NCBI GenBank assembly: GCA_016790225.1
Contig: JAEUOZ010000052.1
Location: 1-64,000 of the forward strand
Direction of reading: 5' to 3'
Length of the DNA: 64,000 nt
Origin: Rubrivivax sp.
Lineage (GTDB): Bacteria; Pseudomonadota; Gammaproteobacteria; Burkholderiales; Burkholderiaceae
The translations under genes and the position numbers were made by a program. Below the pieces are notes generated by a model. The model searched no databases. It was not told where the DNA came from and saw only the letters and a list, made by a program, of their open reading frames with translations. This document shows positions 1 to 9,766 of the stretch, in pieces (the stretch's first letter is position 1; each line of letters opens with the position of its first letter).

Positions 1-1
1 G

Positions 2-784
2 CTGTCGGGCGAGCTGGTCCGCCATCGGCCCGAAGGACTGCCCGACCACACCATCTTCATGCAGATGGAAGGCACGGGCGGCCAGAGCTTCGGCGCCTTC
101 CTGGCCTCGGGCATCACGCTCTACCTGATCGGTGATGCCAATGACTACACCGGCAAGGGCCTGAGCGGCGGCCGCGTGGTCGTGCGCCCAAGCATCGAGT
201 TCCGTGGCGACGCCACCAAGAACATCATCATCGGCAACACGGCGCTGTACGGCGCGACCAGTGGCGAGGCCTTCTTCCGCGGCGTGGCCGGCGAGCGCTT
301 CGCGGTGCGGCTGTCGGGTGCCAGCACGGTGGTCGAAGGCACCGGCGACCATGGCTGCGAATACATGACCGGCGGCACCGTGGTCGTGCTGGGCAAGACC
401 GGCCGCAACTTCGCCGCCGGCATGTCGGGCGGCGTGGCCTTCGTCTACGACGAGGACGGTCAGTTCGCGCGCCGCTGCAACCCCGCGATGGTGGCGCTGG
501 ACAAGGTGGTGGCCGCCGCCGACCAGGCCGGCCCTGCCGTGGGCTGGCACCGCGAGATGGCCGACGAGGCGCTGCTGAAGAAGCTGGTCGAAGACCACCA
601 CCGCTGGACCGGCTCGCTGAAGGCCCGCGAGATCCTCGACCAGTGGGCCACGGCGCGTGGCCGCTTCGTGAAGGTCTTCCCGCACGAGTACAAGCGCGCA
701 CTGGCCGAACGTGCCGCCAAGGCCGAAGCCGCCGCCGCCACCACCAAGGCCAAGGCCGGTGCCGCCACCGCCGCCGCCAAGTAA
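2..784 (+). CDS. gltB: Glutamate synthase large subunit, C-terminal part (cut by window edge)
   Basis: This is the last 260 residues of the NADPH-dependent glutamate synthase alpha chain, the GXGXG domain. The frame is open from base 2, so the true start lies outside the window. The glycine-rich repeats typical of this domain are visible: [38 protein letters not shown] and [22 protein letters not shown]. The domain packs against the FMN/glutamine modules and shapes the enzyme. The C-terminus ends in an Ala/Lys-rich low-complexity tail. It sits 27 bp upstream of gltD in the same direction, so the two subunits form a gltBD operon. Confidence 0.95.
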   Translation: MSGELVRHRPEGLPDHTIFMQMEGTGGQSFGAFLASGITLYLIGDANDYTGKGLSGGRVVVRPSIEFRGDATKNIIIGNTALYGATSGEAFFRGVAGERFAVRLSGASTVVEGTGDHGCEYMTGGTVVVLGKTGRNFAAGMSGGVAFVYDEDGQFARRCNPAMVALDKVVAAADQAGPAVGWHREMADEALLKKLVEDHHRWTGSLKAREILDQWATARGRFVKVFPHEYKRALAERAAKAEAAAATTKAKAGAATAAAK

Positions 785-811
785 TCAACCGCAGCACACC
801 ACGAGATCATC

Positions 812-2278
<1,467 letters not shown>

Positions 2279-2291
2279 AACAATCGACACC

Positions 2292-2316
2292 GTGCGGCAA
2301 CACAGCTTTGCCGCAC
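2292..2316 (+). terminator. Hairpin after gltD, possible terminator
   Basis: A perfect 9-bp inverted repeat (GTGCGGCAA and TTGCCGCAC) with a 7-nt loop starts 14 bp after the gltD stop. The following bases are C/T-rich rather than a clean T run, so intrinsic termination is plausible but not certain. It separates gltBD from the mla operon. Confidence 0.5.
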
Positions 2317-2407
2317 CCCTATTCCCCGTGGTCCGGAGGCGCCATAGGTGCATGCGAGAATCCCTTGCACCCCATGGACCCCCGGGCATCAGGCCCGCTG
2401 AGCAGGC

Positions 2408-3223
2408 TTGAAGTCCGACACCTTCATCGAGATCGATCACGTCACGTTCGGCTATGACGAACGGCGCACGATCCTCACCGACCTGAGCCTGCGCTTCATG
2501 CGCGGCAAGGTCACGGCGGTGCTGGGCGGGTCGGGCTGCGGCAAGACCACGCTGCTGCGGCTGATCGGCGGTGTGCATGCGGCCAACAAGGGCCGCGTGG
2601 TGTTCGACGGCGAGGTCATCGACACCCACGACCGCGCGCAGCTGTACCGGCTGCGGCGTCGCCTGGGCATGCTGTTCCAGTTCGGCGCCCTGTTCACCGA
2701 CCTCACGGTCTACGACAACGTGGCCTTTCCGCTGCGCGAGATGAGCGACCTGTCGGAAGGCATGATCCACGACATCGTGCTGATGAAGCTCAACGCCGTG
2801 GGCCTGCGCGGCGCCGCGGCGCTGAAGATCAGCGAAGTCTCGGGCGGCATGGCGCGTCGCATCGCGCTGGCGCGTGCCATCGCGCTGGACCCCGAGCTCA
2901 TCATGTACGACGAGCCGTTCGCGGGGCTGGACCTCATCAGCATGGGCGTGGCCGCCAAGCTGATCCGCACGCTCAATGACGTGACGGGATCCACCTCGCT
3001 GGTGATCTCGCACGACGTGCCCGAATGCATGGCCATCAGCGACTGGGTGGTGCTGCTGGCCACCGGCGGACGCATCGTGGCGCAAGGCACGCCGGCCGAA
3101 CTGATGGACTCCACCGACCCCGAGGTGCGCCAGTTCGTGCGCGGCGAACCCGATGGCCCGGTCAAGTTCCACTACCCGGCGCCCGAGATCGCCGACGACT
3201 TCGGCGTGGGGATGCCGAAATGA
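2408..3223 (+). CDS. mlaF: Phospholipid ABC transporter ATPase MlaF
   Basis: The 271-residue ATP-binding subunit of the Mla inner-membrane complex, which moves phospholipids between MlaC and the inner membrane to keep the outer leaflet of the outer membrane free of phospholipid. The Walker A motif is GGSGCGKTT (about residues 39-47), the signature is VSGGMARR, typical of MlaF, and the Walker B region is ELIMYDEPFAGLD. The start is TTG at 2408, the first start codon after an in-frame TGA at 2399. It overlaps mlaE by 4 nt (ATGA), opening a six-gene operon mlaF-E-D-A-C-B. Confidence 0.93.
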   Translation: MKSDTFIEIDHVTFGYDERRTILTDLSLRFMRGKVTAVLGGSGCGKTTLLRLIGGVHAANKGRVVFDGEVIDTHDRAQLYRLRRRLGMLFQFGALFTDLTVYDNVAFPLREMSDLSEGMIHDIVLMKLNAVGLRGAAALKISEVSGGMARRIALARAIALDPELIMYDEPFAGLDLISMGVAAKLIRTLNDVTGSTSLVISHDVPECMAISDWVVLLATGGRIVAQGTPAELMDSTDPEVRQFVRGEPDGPVKFHYPAPEIADDFGVGMPK

Positions 3224-4002
3224 ACTGGCTGGCGCAGCTGGGTGCGCGTGCCTTCGACGTCATGCGCGGCTGGGGCCGCGCCGCCATCTTCTTCATCGAC
3301 CTGCTGGGCGCGCTGCTGCCTGCGCTGCGGCGCTTCGGCCTGGTGGTGACGCAGATCCACGCCATCGGCAACCGGTCTCTGGTCATCATCCTCGCCTCGG
3401 GCGCAGCGGTGGGCTTCGTGCTGGCGCTGCAGCTGTACAACACGCTCATCACCTTCGGCGCCGCTGAATCGCTGGGCCTGGTGGTCAACCTGTCGCTGGT
3501 GCGCGAACTGGGGCCGGTGGTCACGGCGCTGCTGTTTGCCGGCCGCGCGGGTACCTCGCTCACGGCCGAGATCGGCCTCATGAAGGCCGGGGAGCAGATC
3601 GCCGCGCTCGAACTGATGGCCATCGACCCGCGCCAGCGGGTGCTGGCGCCGCGCTTCATCGCCGGCGTCATCAGCATGCCGCTGCTGGCCATCCTGTTCT
3701 CGGCCATCGGCATCCTGGGCACCTGGCTGGTGGCGGTGGGCCTGATCGGGCTGGACGGCGGCAACTTCTGGGCCATCCAGCAGAACGGCGTCGACGTCTG
3801 GCGCGACGTGGGCAACGGCGTCATCAAGAGCGCGGTGTTCGGCGTCATCTGCACCGCGGTGGCGCTGTACCAGGGCTACGAGACCGAAGCCACGCCCGAA
3901 GGCGTGGCCTATGCCACCACGCGCACGGTGGTGATCTCGTCGCTGGGCGTGCTGGGTTCAGACTTCATCCTCACGGCCCTGATGTTTTCCACGGGTCGGT
4001 GA
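3220..4002 (+). CDS. mlaE: Phospholipid ABC transporter permease MlaE
   Basis: A 260-residue permease of the MlaE/DUF140 family, the usual length. It has several hydrophobic spans (for example around LVIILASGAAVGFVLAL and FIAGVISMPLLAILFSAIG) and the conserved segment RAGTSLTAEIGLMKAGEQIAALELMAIDP that contacts the ATPase. The ATG overlaps the end of mlaF by 4 nt. It forms the membrane channel of the MlaFEDB complex. The frame is open further upstream, but the ATGA overlap and the family length fix this start. Confidence 0.93.
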   Translation: MNWLAQLGARAFDVMRGWGRAAIFFIDLLGALLPALRRFGLVVTQIHAIGNRSLVIILASGAAVGFVLALQLYNTLITFGAAESLGLVVNLSLVRELGPVVTALLFAGRAGTSLTAEIGLMKAGEQIAALELMAIDPRQRVLAPRFIAGVISMPLLAILFSAIGILGTWLVAVGLIGLDGGNFWAIQQNGVDVWRDVGNGVIKSAVFGVICTAVALYQGYETEATPEGVAYATTRTVVISSLGVLGSDFILTALMFSTGR

Positions 4003-4014
4003 CAGGGGGCGCGA

Positions 4015-4497
4015 ATGGCAAAAAGAAACATCGAGATCCTGGTTGGGCTGTTTGTGCTGCTGGGCGCGCTGGCGCTGGTGTTCGTGGCCCTGAAGGCGGC
4101 CAACCTCACCAGCTTCAGCAATGCCGACAGCTACACGCTGCAGGCCCGCTTCGACAACATCGGCGGCCTCAAGCCGCGGGCTCCGGTGCGCAGCGCCGGC
4201 GTGGTGGTGGGCCGCGTGACGTCGATCGCGCTCGACCCCAAGAGCTTCCAGGGCGTGGTCACGCTCGACGTGGACAAGCGCTTCCAGTTCCCCAAGGATT
4301 CGGCCGCCAAGATCCTGACCTCGGGCCTGCTGGGTGACCAGTACATCGGCCTGGAACCCGGCGGCGACGACAAGAACCTGCAGGCCGGCGACACCGTGGC
4401 GCAGACGCAGTCGGCCGTGGTGCTGGAGAACCTGATCGGCCAGTTCCTCACCGGCAAGGCGGCCGACGCCGGCGCCGGCGGTGGAGACAAGAAGTGA
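4015..4497 (+). CDS. mlaD: Mla lipid-binding MCE-domain protein MlaD
   Basis: A 160-residue inner-membrane-anchored protein. One N-terminal membrane helix (about residues 7-27, ILVGLFVLLGALALVFVAL) is followed by a single MCE domain (about 38-115) with the family features FDNIGGLKPRAPVRSAGVVVGRV and LGDQYIGLEPG. MCE rings of MlaD form the periplasmic lipid channel over MlaE. A purine-rich ribosome site (AGGGGG, 4004-4009) precedes the ATG. The stop overlaps the GTG of mlaA by 4 nt. Confidence 0.92.
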   Translation: MAKRNIEILVGLFVLLGALALVFVALKAANLTSFSNADSYTLQARFDNIGGLKPRAPVRSAGVVVGRVTSIALDPKSFQGVVTLDVDKRFQFPKDSAAKILTSGLLGDQYIGLEPGGDDKNLQAGDTVAQTQSAVVLENLIGQFLTGKAADAGAGGGDKK

Positions 4498-5231
4498 AGT
4501 CGCGCGTTGCCCTGCTGGCGCTGGTGGTGCTGGGCGGCTGTGCCAGCGTGCCCGTCGGAACCACCGCCATCAACCCGGCCGACCCCTGGGAAGCCTGGAA
4601 CCGCAAGGTCTTCGCCTTCAACGAAGCGGTGGACGAGGCGGTGCTCAAGCCGGTGGCCACGGCCTACCGCGACTGGGTGCCGTCGTTCGTGCGCACCGGC
4701 GTCAGCAACGTGTTCGGCAACATCGGCGACGTGTGGTCCACCGCCAACCACTTCCTGCAGGGCAAGGTCGGCACCGGCATGGAAATGGGCATGCGGGTGC
4801 TGACCAACACGATCTTCGGCCTGGGCGGTCTGCTCGACCCGGCCACCGAGATGCGCCTGCCGCGCCGGTCCGAAGACCTGGGCCAGACCCTGGGCGTGTG
4901 GGGCCTGAAGCCCGGGCCCTACGTCGTGCTGCCCCTGCTGGGCCCGTCGTCGGTGCGCGACGCCGCCGGCCTGCCGCTGGACAGCTACGCCGCATCACCC
5001 ACCTCCTGGTTCGACGTCAACGGCTATGTGGTGACGCCGGTGCGTGTGGTCAGCCTGCGTGCCGAGCTGCTGTCCACCACCCAGCTGCTGGGCGATGTGT
5101 CGCTGGACAAGTACAGCTTCATGCGCGATGCCTACCTGGCGCGCCGCCTCGAACTGGTGTTCGACGGCAACCCGCCGCTGGAGACCTTCGAGGACGAAGG
5201 CGCCGATCCTCCCCCCAAGAAGGGGAACTGA
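4494..5231 (+). CDS. mlaA: Outer-membrane lipoprotein MlaA (VacJ family)
   Basis: A 245-residue lipoprotein. The signal peptide ends in a lipobox LGGC with the lipidated cysteine near residue 16. The VacJ core is clear: DPWEAWNRKVFAFNEAVDE, FVRTGVSNVFGNIGDVWSTAN, FGLGGLLDPATEM and GPYVVLPLLGPSSVRDAAG. MlaA works with porins in the outer membrane to remove misplaced phospholipid and hand it to MlaC. The start is GTG, overlapping mlaD. Placing mlaA between mlaD and mlaC differs from the E. coli layout, where mlaA is unlinked, and is common in betaproteobacteria. Confidence 0.92.
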   Translation: MKSRVALLALVVLGGCASVPVGTTAINPADPWEAWNRKVFAFNEAVDEAVLKPVATAYRDWVPSFVRTGVSNVFGNIGDVWSTANHFLQGKVGTGMEMGMRVLTNTIFGLGGLLDPATEMRLPRRSEDLGQTLGVWGLKPGPYVVLPLLGPSSVRDAAGLPLDSYAASPTSWFDVNGYVVTPVRVVSLRAELLSTTQLLGDVSLDKYSFMRDAYLARRLELVFDGNPPLETFEDEGADPPPKKGN

Positions 5232-5305
5232 GCCAACCGCGCAGGGGTCTGCCGCGTTGAAGGCCTGCGTGGCCGTGACGCGGCCCGTTTGCTGAAAGGA
5301 AGAAC

Positions 5306-5920
5306 GTGATCAAGAAGCTGTTCGCCGCTGTCTGCGTGACCCTGGGTCTGGCCGTTTCGGCCTGGGCCGACACCACGCCCGACGCGCTGGTGAAGAAGAT
5401 CTCCAACGAGGTGCTCGACACCGCCAAGGCCGACAAGGCCATCCAGGCCGGCGACATCAACAAGATCATCGCCCTCGTCGATTCCAAGGTCATGCCCAAC
5501 GTGAACTTCGAGGTCATGACCCGTTCGGCCGTGGGCCCCAAGTGGCGCGAGGCCACGCCCGAGCAGCGGGGCAAGCTGCAGGCCGAATTCAAGTCGCTGC
5601 TGGTGCGCGTGTATGCCGGTGCGCTCACGCAGATCAAGGACCAGACGGCCGAGATCACCAAGACCCAGTCGGTGCCCGGCAGCACGCAGGTGGTGGTGCA
5701 GAGCGAGGTGCGCGGCAAGGGCGAACCCATCAAGCTGGACTACCGGCTCGACAAGTACGACGCCGACTGGAAGATCATCGACGTCAACGTGGGAGGCGTG
5801 TGGCTGGTCACCAGCTACCGCAGCCAGTTCGGTCCCGAGCTGGCCAACGGCGGCATCGACGGCTTGATCAGCAAGCTGGTCGAGCGCAACAAGGCCGCGG
5901 CCGCACCCGCCAAGAGCTGA
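5306..5920 (+). CDS. mlaC: Periplasmic phospholipid shuttle MlaC
   Basis: A 204-residue periplasmic carrier with a Sec signal peptide (MIKKLFAAVCVTLGLAVSAWA, cleaved near residue 21). The Tol-Tol/MlaC fold is recognised by VMPNVNFEVMTRSAVGPKW, the central FKSLLVRVYAGALTQ and the C-terminal DWKIIDVNVGGVWLVTSYR followed by FGPELANGGIDGLI. The start is GTG with AAAGGA 5-10 nt upstream. It ferries single phospholipids between MlaA and the MlaFEDB complex. The 74-bp gap after mlaA is the largest inside the operon. Confidence 0.93.
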   Translation: MIKKLFAAVCVTLGLAVSAWADTTPDALVKKISNEVLDTAKADKAIQAGDINKIIALVDSKVMPNVNFEVMTRSAVGPKWREATPEQRGKLQAEFKSLLVRVYAGALTQIKDQTAEITKTQSVPGSTQVVVQSEVRGKGEPIKLDYRLDKYDADWKIIDVNVGGVWLVTSYRSQFGPELANGGIDGLISKLVERNKAAAAPAKS

Positions 5921-5922
5921 GC

Positions 5923-6210
5923 ATGTCGACCTGGCCGCTGCCCGCCACCGCCACGCTGCTGCAGGCGCGTGCGCTGCAGGACGAGGTGTCGGCGGCCATC
6001 GCGCGCTGCGGCCCCGAAGGCCTGCAGCTTGATGCCAGGGCGCTGGCCGACTTCGACACCTCGCTGATCGCGCTGCTGCTGCACGCGCAGCGCACGGCGC
6101 GTGCGCGCGGCGTGCCCTTGCAGGTGACCGGTGCGCCGCCCAAGCTGGCCGACCTGGCGCGGCTCTACGGCGTGGCCGAACTGCTGCCGCTGGACGGCGT
6201 GGTCACGTAG
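5923..6210 (+). CDS. mlaB: STAS-domain subunit MlaB
   Basis: A 95-residue STAS-domain protein, the cytoplasmic regulatory subunit that binds MlaF. The fold shows as LQARALQDEVSAAI, LDARALADFDTSLIALLLHAQR and the C-terminal LADLARLYGVAELLPL; the T-S pair after FD sits at the functional threonine position of the family. The ATG follows the mlaC stop by 2 nt. Its last 46 nt overlap the end of hexR on the opposite strand, so the two genes converge tail to tail. Confidence 0.85.
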   Translation: MSTWPLPATATLLQARALQDEVSAAIARCGPEGLQLDARALADFDTSLIALLLHAQRTARARGVPLQVTGAPPKLADLARLYGVAELLPLDGVVT

Positions 6211-7061
6211 CGGCGCGTGCGCAGGTTCTTCTTGATCTCCGAGAGCATGGGCCGCAGCGTGGCGCTGCCCAGCCGCAGCGCGACGCCGGTGGTCAGGATG
6301 TCGATGATCACCAGGTGCAGCAGCCGCGACACCATGGGGCTGTAGCGGTCGGCGTCTTCGGGGTGGTCGGCCGCCAGCAGCACATGCTGCGGGCCCTGGG
6401 CCTCCAGCGCCAGCGGTGAGCCGCTGGCGGTGATGACGATCACCGTGGCGCCCTTGCGCCGCGCGATGTCGGCCACGTCCAGCAGGTCCTTGCTGCGGCC
6501 GCTGTTGCTGATGATCACCGCGCAGTCGCCGCTGTCCAGCATGGTGGCGCTCATCACCTGCACGTGGCCGTCGCAGACGGCGGTGGCGCGCACGCCCAGG
6601 CGGAAGAACTTGTGCTGCGCGTCCTGCGCCACGATGCCCGAGTTGCCCACGCCGTAGAAGTCGATGCGCCGGCCGTCGCGGCCCGCCTGCACCAGGGCCG
6701 CGATGGCGCGTTCGATCGACTGGCCCGCCGCCGCGTTGCGGTAGCGCAGCAGCGCCGCCACCGCGTTGTCGATCACCTTCACGGTGATGTCGCCGGCCTT
6801 GTCGTCCTCGTCCACCGCACGGTGCACGAAGGGCACCCCTTCGTTCACGCTGCCGGCCAGCTTGAGCTTGAAGTCGGCCAGCCCGTCGTAGCCCACGCTG
6901 CGGCAGAAGCGCACCACCGTGGGCTTGCTCACGTGCGAGCGCTCGGCCAGTTCGCCCACCGGCAGCGTGGCAAAGCTGCGCGGGTCGGCCAGCAGCAGCC
7001 TGGCCACGCGCTGTTCGGCCGGTGGCAGGGCAGGGATGGAGGCGCGGATGCGGTCCAGCAT
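6165..7061 (-). CDS. hexR: RpiR-family transcriptional regulator HexR
   Basis: A 298-residue regulator. The N-terminal RpiR helix-turn-helix (SHVSKPTVVRFCRSVGYDG, about residues 38-56) is followed by a SIS sugar-phosphate-binding domain (YGVGNSGIVAQDAQHKFFRLG, ISNSGRSKDLLDVADIAR). HexR-type proteins repress central carbon genes, notably zwf and edd, and release DNA on binding KDPG. The start is set by the conserved MLDRIRASIPALPPAEQRVA and a GGAG ribosome site; the longer frame upstream is spurious. It lies two genes below zwf, whose promoter holds a HexR-like palindrome. The C-terminus overlaps mlaB by 46 nt. Confidence 0.9.
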   Translation of the reverse strand: MLDRIRASIPALPPAEQRVARLLLADPRSFATLPVGELAERSHVSKPTVVRFCRSVGYDGLADFKLKLAGSVNEGVPFVHRAVDEDDKAGDITVKVIDNAVAALLRYRNAAAGQSIERAIAALVQAGRDGRRIDFYGVGNSGIVAQDAQHKFFRLGVRATAVCDGHVQVMSATMLDSGDCAVIISNSGRSKDLLDVADIARRKGATVIVITASGSPLALEAQGPQHVLLAADHPEDADRYSPMVSRLLHLVIIDILTTGVALRLGSATLRPMLSEIKKNLRTRRYVTTPSSGSSSATP

Positions 7062-7080
7062 GGGGTGTGTCTCCGTCTGC

Positions 7081-8217
7081 TCAGTTCTGGAAGGCACCGG
7101 GGCGCCAGGTGGTGGGGGCCGGGCGGCTGCGCCGGCCGACCGGTTCGGTGATCTCGTCCGTTGGGGACAGGTCGATGCCGCGGCCACGGCCCGCCACGGC
7201 CACGGTCGGCAGCTGGGCCGCCAGCACACGCAGGCCCTGCAGCAGGCCGCGGCTGCGGTCCATCGACGCCAGGTCTTGTCGAACGTTGCCTTGTTCGCCC
7301 CGGTCCAGGCCGCCGGCGTCACCGGTGCCCAGCAGCAGGTTGTTCACCAGCCGCAGCTCGGTGCCGGCGGGCAGGCGTTCGGGCCAGTGCCGCACCCAGG
7401 TGGCCGGCGCCGCGGCGCCGTTGACGAAGCTGTTGTGCGCCACGAACAGCGCGTTGTCGGCGTGCAGGTTGCGCTCGGCGCCATAGGCCAGCAGCGTGGT
7501 GTTCTGCGGCCGCGGGCCCTGGCCCAGCACGTTGCCCAGCACCCAGGCCAGCCCGGCATCGGGCAGGTCCAGTTCGTAGCTGCACGCGCCCTCGTCACCG
7601 TCGACCAGCTGGTTGCAGGCGATGAGGTTGCGCGCCGCGCGCGACTTCACCAGGTGACCGCGCCAGCCGTTGCCGAAGCGGCTGCCCGTCAGCACCAGGC
7701 TGCGCAGCCGGCCCACGTACAGCAGGTGGTGCAGCAGCCCATCGTGGCGCGGCGCGTCGCCGAAGTCGCAGTCGTGCACCGCCAGCTCGGCGTCGGCCAG
7801 GTTGGCCGCCAGCAGGCCCATCTCGTTGTCGAAGAAGCGGCAGCGCTGCAGCGTCAGCGCACCACGCTCGAAGCGGATGCCGGCGCCGTTGCCGTCGGGC
7901 ACGCGGGCGCCGCGGAACTCGATGTTCTCCACCCGCACGCGGCCGCCGCGCACCACCAGCAGCGCCTTGCCTTCGGCGTGTGCGCCGTCGGCGTGCAGCA
8001 CGGCGCCGCTGCCGGCGCCACGCAGCGTCAGCAGGCGCTGGCTGATGACGCCGGCCTGTGCCGTGTGCGCGCCCTCGGCCAGCTCGATCACGTCGCCGTC
8101 CTGCGCGTCGGCCAGTGCCTGCTGCAGGCTGTCGCCGCGGCCCACCCGCAGCGTGCGGGCGACGGCCGGCGCCACGCCCGCCGCCAGCAGCGCGGCCACG
8201 GCGCCGCGGCGGTTCAT
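7081..8217 (-). CDS. Secreted right-handed parallel beta-helix protein, copy 1
   Basis: 378 residues with a short N-terminal signal peptide (MNRRGAVAALLAAGVAPAVA). The body consists of repeated short beta rungs (for example RVRVENIEFRGARV, LTLQRCRFFDNEMG, LAVHDCDFGD, LVLTGSRFGNGW), as in right-handed parallel beta-helix proteins. It is clearly paralogous to the gene at 9767-10942: both share FRGAR.PDGNGAGIR-like, LHHLLYVGR, GHL.KSRA, DGDEG and ELDLP/EIDLP segments. The ATG overlaps the zwf stop by 3 nt, so it is translationally coupled to zwf. The role is unknown; carbohydrate binding or processing is only a guess from the fold. Confidence 0.8.
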   Translation of the reverse strand: MNRRGAVAALLAAGVAPAVARTLRVGRGDSLQQALADAQDGDVIELAEGAHTAQAGVISQRLLTLRGAGSGAVLHADGAHAEGKALLVVRGGRVRVENIEFRGARVPDGNGAGIRFERGALTLQRCRFFDNEMGLLAANLADAELAVHDCDFGDAPRHDGLLHHLLYVGRLRSLVLTGSRFGNGWRGHLVKSRAARNLIACNQLVDGDEGACSYELDLPDAGLAWVLGNVLGQGPRPQNTTLLAYGAERNLHADNALFVAHNSFVNGAAAPATWVRHWPERLPAGTELRLVNNLLLGTGDAGGLDRGEQGNVRQDLASMDRSRGLLQGLRVLAAQLPTVAVAGRGRGIDLSPTDEITEPVGRRSRPAPTTWRPGAFQN

Positions 8218-9671
8218 GCCTCCTCGGCCCAGGCGCAGCCGTCGCGGGCCACCATGGCGCTGGACGCCGCCGGGCCCCAGCTGCCGGCGGCGTAGGGCCG
8301 CGGGCCTGCGGGGTCGTTGGCCCAGGCTTCCAGCACCGGCATCACCCAGGCCCAGGCCTGTTCCTGCTCGTCGCTGCGCACGAACAGGTTCAGGCGGCCG
8401 GCAATGGCGTCGAGCAGCAGCCGTTCGTAGGCGCCCACACGGTCGCTGGGAAAGGCCTTGTCGAAGTCCAGGTCCAGCGACACCGGGCTCAGCAGCTCGA
8501 TGCCATGGGCATTGGGGCCGCCGCCCTTGGCCGCCAGCAGCTGCAGTTCCAGCCCGTCCTCGGGCTGCAGCTTGATGATCAGCTTGTTGGCACGGGTGGT
8601 GCCCGGGAAGATGGGGTGCGGCACGGCGCGGAAGTTGACCACGATCTGCGCATCGCGCGCGGCCAGCCGCTTGCCGGTGCGGATGTAGAACGGCACGCCC
8701 GCCCAGCGCCAGTTCTGCACCTCGGTGCGCAGCGCCACGAAGGTCTCGCAGTGGCTGCCGGCGGGCACCTTCACCTCGTCGAGGTAACCGACCACGGCCT
8801 TGCCGTCCACCGTGCCGGCGCGGTACTGGCCACGCACCACGTCACGCACCACGCTGTCGGGCGTGAAGGGGCGCAGCGACTTCAGCACCTTCAGCTTCTC
8901 GTCGCGGATGGCGTCGGCGTCGGCCGACGACGGCGGCTCCATCGCCACCATGGTCAGCAGCTGCAGCGCGTGGTTCTGCACCATGTCGCGCAGGGCACCG
9001 GTCTTGTCGTAGTAGTCGCCGCGGGTGCCCACGCCCAGGCCCTCGGCCAGCGTGATCTGGATGTTGGCGATGCATTCGCGCCGCCACAGCGGTTCGAACA
9101 GCGCGTTGCCGAAGCGCAGCGCCATCAGGTTCTGCACCGCGGGCTTGCCCAGGTAGTGGTCGATGCGGAAGGCCTGCGTCTCGCTGAACACCGAGCGCAC
9201 CACGCGGTTGATCTGCCGTGCGCTGTCCAGGTCGTGGCCGAGCGGCTTTTCCAGCACCACGCGCACCTTGGGGCCGTTCAGCCCGGCGGCACCCAGCTGT
9301 TCGCAGATGACCGGAAACAGGTAGGGGCTGGTGGCCAGGTACAGCACCGCGGTGTCGGCATTGCGCTCGTCGATCCACTGCTTCAGCCCGGCGTAGTGCG
9401 CGGGCTGCGACAGGTCCATGCGGCGGTAGTGCAGCAGCTGCGCGAAGCGCGCGAACTCGTCGTCGCTGGGGCGCTTGCTGGCATCCACCTCGGCAAAGCG
9501 CTCGTGGATGAAGCTGCGGTACTCGTCGTCGCTGCGTTCGTCGCGGGCCACCGCCAGGATGCGCCCGCCCGGGGGCAGCTTGCCGTGCCGGAAGGCCTGG
9601 AACAGCGCCGGCATCAGCTTGCGCCAGGTGAGGTCGCCGGTGCCGCCGAAGAAGACAAGATCGAAGGACAT
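8214..9671 (-). CDS. zwf: Glucose-6-phosphate 1-dehydrogenase
   Basis: A 485-residue enzyme that oxidises glucose 6-phosphate to 6-phosphogluconolactone with NAD(P)+, feeding the pentose phosphate and Entner-Doudoroff routes. The N-terminal dinucleotide motif is FFGGTGDLTWRKLMP (residues 7-21), the substrate signature RIDHYLGKPAVQN is intact, and the C-terminal domain is complete. The ATG at 9671 is chosen because the protein then begins right at the conserved fold. A GTG at 9698 is in frame but sits against the operator and transcription start region. The gene is the first of a zwf-beta-helix unit, with hexR following. Confidence 0.94.
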   Translation of the reverse strand: MSFDLVFFGGTGDLTWRKLMPALFQAFRHGKLPPGGRILAVARDERSDDEYRSFIHERFAEVDASKRPSDDEFARFAQLLHYRRMDLSQPAHYAGLKQWIDERNADTAVLYLATSPYLFPVICEQLGAAGLNGPKVRVVLEKPLGHDLDSARQINRVVRSVFSETQAFRIDHYLGKPAVQNLMALRFGNALFEPLWRRECIANIQITLAEGLGVGTRGDYYDKTGALRDMVQNHALQLLTMVAMEPPSSADADAIRDEKLKVLKSLRPFTPDSVVRDVVRGQYRAGTVDGKAVVGYLDEVKVPAGSHCETFVALRTEVQNWRWAGVPFYIRTGKRLAARDAQIVVNFRAVPHPIFPGTTRANKLIIKLQPEDGLELQLLAAKGGGPNAHGIELLSPVSLDLDFDKAFPSDRVGAYERLLLDAIAGRLNLFVRSDEQEQAWAWVMPVLEAWANDPAGPRPYAAGSWGPAASSAMVARDGCAWAEEA

Positions 9672-9700
9672 GCCGCGCGAAAGGCCGCGATCAGGCACGA

Positions 9701-9719
9701 CCTGTAATTTAGTTACAGG
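9701..9719. promoter_or_regulatory. HexR-type operator upstream of zwf
   Basis: The 19-bp palindrome CCTGTAATTTAGTTACAGG is centred on 9710; 8 of 9 base pairs are complementary (only 9708/9712 differ). The inner TGTAA-N5-TTACA matches the known HexR operator style (TGTAATTAAATTACA in gammaproteobacteria). It covers the predicted zwf transcription start, as expected for a repressor site, and hexR itself is 2.6 kb downstream. Confidence 0.85.
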
Positions 9720-9724
9720 CCTCG

Positions 9725-9753
9725 ACTATGCATGAGTTTCTTGGGACGGTCAA
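9725..9753 (-). promoter_or_regulatory. Sigma-70-type promoter of zwf
   Basis: On the minus strand a TTGACC -35 element (9753-9748) and a CATAGT -10 element (9730-9725) are separated by exactly 17 nt. The start of transcription should fall near 9718, inside the HexR palindrome, with zwf ATG about 47 nt further on. It lies in the 95-bp gap between the second beta-helix gene and zwf, so zwf has its own promoter. Confidence 0.65.
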
Positions 9754-9766
9754 ACCGCCCCGGTCA

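Noticed and set aside
8214..9698. GTG 9698 as the zwf start
   Set aside because: It would place the start codon against the operator and leave almost no leader after the predicted transcription start; the conserved fold begins at ATG 9671.
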